Source: Heliocidaris tuberculata (Eukaryota > Echinodermata > Echinoidea > Camarodonta > Echinometridae). Taken from it: a stretch of 64,000 nucleotides of DNA. Positions 59,712-64,000 of the stretch are shown one piece after another. Position 1 is the stretch's first letter. Each line of letters begins with the position of its first letter. The notes under the pieces are model-generated. The model was given only the letters and a program-made list of their open reading frames with translations, searched no databases and had not been told where the DNA came from. The DNA lies in assembly GCA_025618425.1 (NCBI GenBank), contig CM046835.1, positions 20,424,308-20,488,307 of the forward strand, read 5' to 3'. The position numbers and the translations under genes are program-made.

Positions 59712-61742
59712 ATTCATTCTACCTATCTATCTACAGTAGATCATTAATCTTTGTCTCAATCGCCTTAGAACTTCAGTTGGAAGATGCAGAAAATGGTTGT
59801 ACAACCTTGATGGATCTCCCGAATGCGATTCGGGGGAGGCCCCTCAAACAATAAAGCACCTCCTACACTAACCCCTGCTACCAAAGCCCTGCACATCACA
59901 AGATCTTCACATTTACAACTCACATGCCAGAGCCTGTGTTTTGCAGTGGCTGGGAAAATTGTAGTGACACGAGAAGAAGAATAAGAAGATAAATCTATCT
60001 TGTATCTCACTAGATCTATCTTTGTTTTTTTATCTTCCATAAGTTTCTTTTATATTGACCAAATATGAACACAAACAAAGAAGAAACTTTTGTGCTTGAA
60101 GTCTAAATGAGCTAATTTCTAAGACAATGTGTTTCATCTACATGTGCACGTACATGTAAATGTCTATGTCTATCAACATGAACATATTTCATATCATGTA
60201 TCACTCTGAAGTATACTCATCTTTCTCCTAGGTGGAAATAAACAAGGCTTTGACTTGGGATATTTGTGCATGTTAATTCAATGAGTGAGAAGTATGAACT
60301 CTGTAAGGATATAGTGCACATGTTTATGCTATCTGCAGGCAAACAAAATAATGGAAAAATAAACAATTATCTAAATATATTTGATCAGGATCTAGAAATC
60401 TATCTCTATCTGATGTTTACTTGCACAAAGGCTTCCAAAGAACTCCTGGTCAACATCTGCAGAAGACAGAACACCATTTATACTTCCATGAAATATATCA
60501 AGTAAGTAGAAAAGGGTTAAAAGTAATCTTGAGTTCTGGTTCTGATGTAATTATACTTCAGCAGAATCTGGAAAATTTCAATCATGTGATAAGATTCATC
60601 AAAACACAATGTTGGCCAAATGAATCTGATACAGATGAGACAGAAAATGTGTACATATCAAGCGAAAAGCAAAGTAAAACTGAAATTGAGGGGTTGACAG
60701 GACTGTTTGTCAGTCCTTGACTGAGCAATCTCCTATATAGTGTCCCGCGGGGCGCATATTTGTCTTGGTGGTTTGAACTTTTTAAGGTTTTCAACAAATT
60801 TTTCGAAATTTCAATAACTTTGCATAGCTATTTGAGAACTCCAAGTTACTCTGTTACCAATAGTTCAACATTTTAAAACAGTTTTTTCTTGAAATACAGT
60901 TTCTCTGAGATTACATTGTACTCAAAAATACCTATAAATTTAAGATGTACACAATGGATAAAATCAACCTTCCCCAGTCATTGTGATTGGACCCCCAATC
61001 CTAGCTCTGAGGCATCTGTAAGATCTTTTTGAACTCTTTCTCTTTATTTACATTCACATCGTGTACCCTAAAATAGCTATCAAGAAAACCTTCAGTACAA
61101 TTAAGACTCCTGAGTCATTAGCACAATAAATCAGGGCTTTCCTTCTCCTTGCCAAGCACGCAAAACTCTGTCTGAATAAGAAATTCTTTTGGAGGCCATT
61201 TGTACCTTTCCTTATCCCTCCTGAGAATTCATTCTGTCGACCGTGGTATGTCAGATGTGTGTAGGTTTTATGTTTGTGTGTATGCGAGTAGTGGTTTTAA
61301 TTAGATGACACAAAGACATATATGTCACATAGGGTCAGCCCATGCTATACTGTAAGTGAGGAATCATGGCTACGAAAAGGACTAGGGACTTTATCCCGGG
61401 GTTTCACATTGGGTAACAGCAGAGCGCGTTGAAAGAGAGAGTTGTGACATGCGCACAATAAGCCTACGCGTACACGGTCTTAGTTTACAACATGGCGGAT
61501 CATGGAGCTCCCAATAGTTCCCTCTCGCGTACATTCTCTATGGGAGGGAACTATTTGAAGCTCTATGAAATGAATGACCAATCAGAAGCGACTTCCTGTG
61601 TCTCGACTCTCTGTATGTATAGCTCTGGGTAACAGAGGGTCATTATGTGTTTATTTGAGGAAAAGTCACTGTAAGAAGGCTGTCAGGGTGAAACTGTAAC
61701 AAAATCCTAAAAGTCATCTCCTTGGCAAAGATGAGGACAAAC

Positions 61743-61877
61743 CTGTATCGAGATCGGCCACACCTGATGACATCTCCTTATGGTTCTTAACGATAGACTC
61801 CCTCTCAGCATGGCGTGGGTCTGGTAATGTCCGACTCTTCCTCCGTTTGCTGCCCTTGCGTCCTGTAGGGTAGCCAT
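61743..61877 (-). CDS. ARHGAP18-like: Second copy of the 5' internal exon (GRKGSKRRKSR block)
   Basis: Same coding sequence as 41278-41412, offset 20465, with the same acceptor, donor and phase 1 boundaries. If the assembly were taken literally, splicing from the exon at 56862-56968 (phase 0 end) into the copy-1 exon 41278-41412 (phase 1 entry) would shift the frame. This copy is therefore most simply read as the other haplotype. Confidence 0.72.
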
Positions 61878-63801
61878 CTGCAGAAGAGACAGATGATCTC
61901 TGTATGATGTAAACAAAGAGATAGAGAGAAAATAAAATGATGAAAAAAGCCATAACCAATTTTTTTATTTACTATTAGTTCATTATTGTAACAAAATAAT
62001 TGTAAAAACACTTTCCCCAACTTTATTTGGACTGCTACATATGCAACATTCACAGCATCCACAGAATTTCATCCTATTGGGTACTTATTTACTGCACCTA
62101 CATGTTGGTTAAAGACAACAATTGTAAAGCAACGCCCTAGTCAACGGACACATGACAAGAATTTAAACTCTCAACAAGTGAGAGTCATTGTGACAGCATG
62201 AATGTATTCTTACAGGCAGAGCCACATTTTTATGAAATGGATCCAAAATTCCTGACAAATCCCACTTCATAGATCACGTAAAAATTGGCAACAAACTCTG
62301 ATCTATTGATAAACAAGGATCTTTTGGATGATGAATTATTAGCAATTGTTTGATGGCTCATGGCAAGCCAAAACGTCAATCAGGTGAACAGATTGTCAAC
62401 CTTTGTCAAACGTGTAATGGAAACATTGTAAACCAGGCAAGATTATGAAGGGACATACATGTAGTGCCTTCTACACAGGCATGTTGAAAATCGACATAAT
62501 TTTGTAATTCATCTCAAGTAATAGGACTGAAAATTTAGAGGATAAGCTGTCTTATCACTTGTTTAAAATTTTAGATGCACAAGAAAGCAATGCTGTGAAT
62601 TCTTTGTCTAACTCTTGCCAAAAGTGAATACAGTATTACCATTTAATACTTCATATATACACTCTGTATATGTGTAGTCTATTTTATGAAGGCGGTCTTG
62701 TATTGAAATGCTTTCCAAATGTCTTTAAGAGGAAATACATACAGGAGATGTCTGAAATGTGCCAGACCAGAAATTTGCTTCATAGAGCTTTACTTACAAG
62801 TTTTGAGTAATCTTTTCCTTTTCCCCAATTTTCTACCTCTTATTATGTTTAGCTTCATGGTTCATTTCTTAAGGACTATTGATGTCAGATGGTTATCAGA
62901 CAAAGTTGGGAATAACAATCGAATAGCTAACACATGCACAGATACTTTACATTCATGATTGATCTTGACTTGTCATAGTTCTTAAACTTTAAAGCTTAAT
63001 CTGCTGCAGGGGACCTTTATACACATACATGTATATCATGTTTAGTGTATCAGGCTCTTTCAGAAAAATTGGCCACACTGAAAAAACATCTCTGCCACTG
63101 TTTGAATTATGATGAAAATAATGAAAAATAGGTTTCAAAGTTTTGTGTTAAAATAAATTAAATAAGTATAACCACAAAAAGTTTGTGAGAATACCAGTTC
63201 TTGTTCATGCATTACGAAAAATGCACCATATATATATTCATATTACGCATAAATCAGTTTTAATTCAATAAAATAATTTTCAGTGTTATCATATACAATA
63301 AAAACACTCTAACATATTGCAAAGTTAAACATCACTCAAGATAGAATCCAAAAGGACTAAAATACAGTATGAAATGGAAGTAACAAAATACAAAGAAAGA
63401 AAAGAAAAGAAAGATTCAAGAGGCATTTGTCTATAATAATATAAATACAAATAATGAAATGGGGTAAACAAATCTGTATTTTTCTTTGCTCTTTTTTTTG
63501 TGCCTTTTAAAAATATTAGTCACAGGATCACAATTGCATTTATTCCATCTACTGACATTCCTAATTTCTTTCATTGAATAGAAACCTGATTCATTCAAAA
63601 TTTGATCTTAACTGCGCACAATGTATAAATACCAAAGACAATGTTGTACTGATTCTTTAAATGGCCTTTCATAAGATTAAGAGTCTGGCATCTGTTAATA
63701 TGTCAATCAGCAAGACAGCTACATTTGACAATGGAATAGTCTCGATCTAATTCTAGATTAATGATGACAACAGAAATGTACTTTACAACACAGAGTGCTG
63801 A

Positions 63802-64000
63802 TTAAAGCTATGTTCATACGGGACTTGTGGTTTCGAAACTTTAAATTAACGAAACAACGAATCACTACCACGGGGGTTCGCACGAGCCCGAAACAATGTT
63901 GCTCATAGTTCGGAAACTACAAGCTGTGCGATCGTTGTTGTTAACACTGGAAGTACATACCGATTGTGTGTACAGTACACATACAGATCCTATGTTCATA
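63802..64000. mobile_element. Inverted-repeat element, copy 2, truncated by the window end
   Basis: Same left end as 43337-43535, including TTAA and GTTCATACGGGACTTGTGG. The right arm lies beyond the window. Confidence 0.5.

Larger units (their letters stand above)
45769..64000 (+). repeat. ~18.2-kb segment, copy 2 of a direct duplication (continues past the window)
   Basis: Starts at the first base after the 500-N gap and matches 25195 onward. At the window's last base it is still aligned, to position 43535 of copy 1. That the copy boundary coincides with an artificial gap points to an alternative haplotype contig placed beside the primary one. Exons, fold-back elements and TTAA-flanked elements all recur at matching positions. 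Confidence 0.97.

Noticed and set aside
1..64000. tRNA, rRNA, CRISPR arrays, bacterial-type promoters or riboswitches
   Set aside because: Nothing with the required motifs was seen; the direct repeats here are degenerate tandem or microsatellite DNA in an animal genome.

Overview
This is an animal nuclear-genome window, about 37% GC by eye, with long introns, dense dispersed repeats and no operons, rRNA or tRNA that I can see. The repeats suggest an echinoderm, most likely a sea urchin: many ACATGTA palindromes, short inverted-repeat elements whose ends read GGGCCCTGTTTCATAAAACT or GGGCCCTCTTGCATAAAAAG, and TTAACCCCTTCC-type elements. That assignment is inference.

Gene content. I can support one gene, on the minus strand: a Rho GTPase-activating protein of the ARHGAP18/28/40 group. 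None of its exons is long enough to stand out as an ORF, but eight internal coding exons have GT..AG boundaries and compatible phases: 41278-41412, 36393-36499, 19858-19929, 19127-19295, 18334-18425, 16555-16632, 12088-12247 and 10972-11054. Two further exons, 31067-31261 and 20863-20931, each begin with an ATG and end in phase 0, so they look like alternative first exons that splice to the exon at 19858-19929. The six exons from 19929 down to 10972 encode the family's pre-GAP block and the first part of the RhoGAP domain, with the arginine finger in 16555-16632 and the conserved Lys/Arg helix in 12088-12247. The rest of the RhoGAP domain and the C-terminus are not in the window and should lie beyond its left edge. 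At least one upstream exon ending in phase 1 is also missing.

Layout. 1-10971: no exon recognised; three families of degenerate tandem repeat (6.06-6.86, 7.14-7.62 and 9.16-10.5 kb) and several fold-back or TTAA-flanked elements. 10972-20931: the RhoGAP exons, with tandem duplications beside two of them. 20932-25194: intron with a 1-kb Tc1/mariner-ended fold-back element. 25195-43535: first copy of an ~18.3-kb segment carrying three 5' exons. 43536-45268: single-copy in this window, rich in G-runs. 45269-45768: exactly 500 Ns. 45769-64000: second copy of the segment in the same orientation, running off the right edge.

Main structural observation. The two ~18-kb copies are nearly identical and differ by scattered substitutions, microsatellite and homopolymer lengths and a few small indels. 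Copy 2 starts at the first base after the 500-N gap. The exon differences I found are synonymous, and literal splicing through both copies would break the reading frame. This favours two haplotypes placed in tandem by the assembler over a true tandem duplication. I found no clearly new functional system. The more interesting items are the alternative 5' ends of the GAP gene, a splice-site tract made of a length-variable microsatellite, and the nested fold-back elements.
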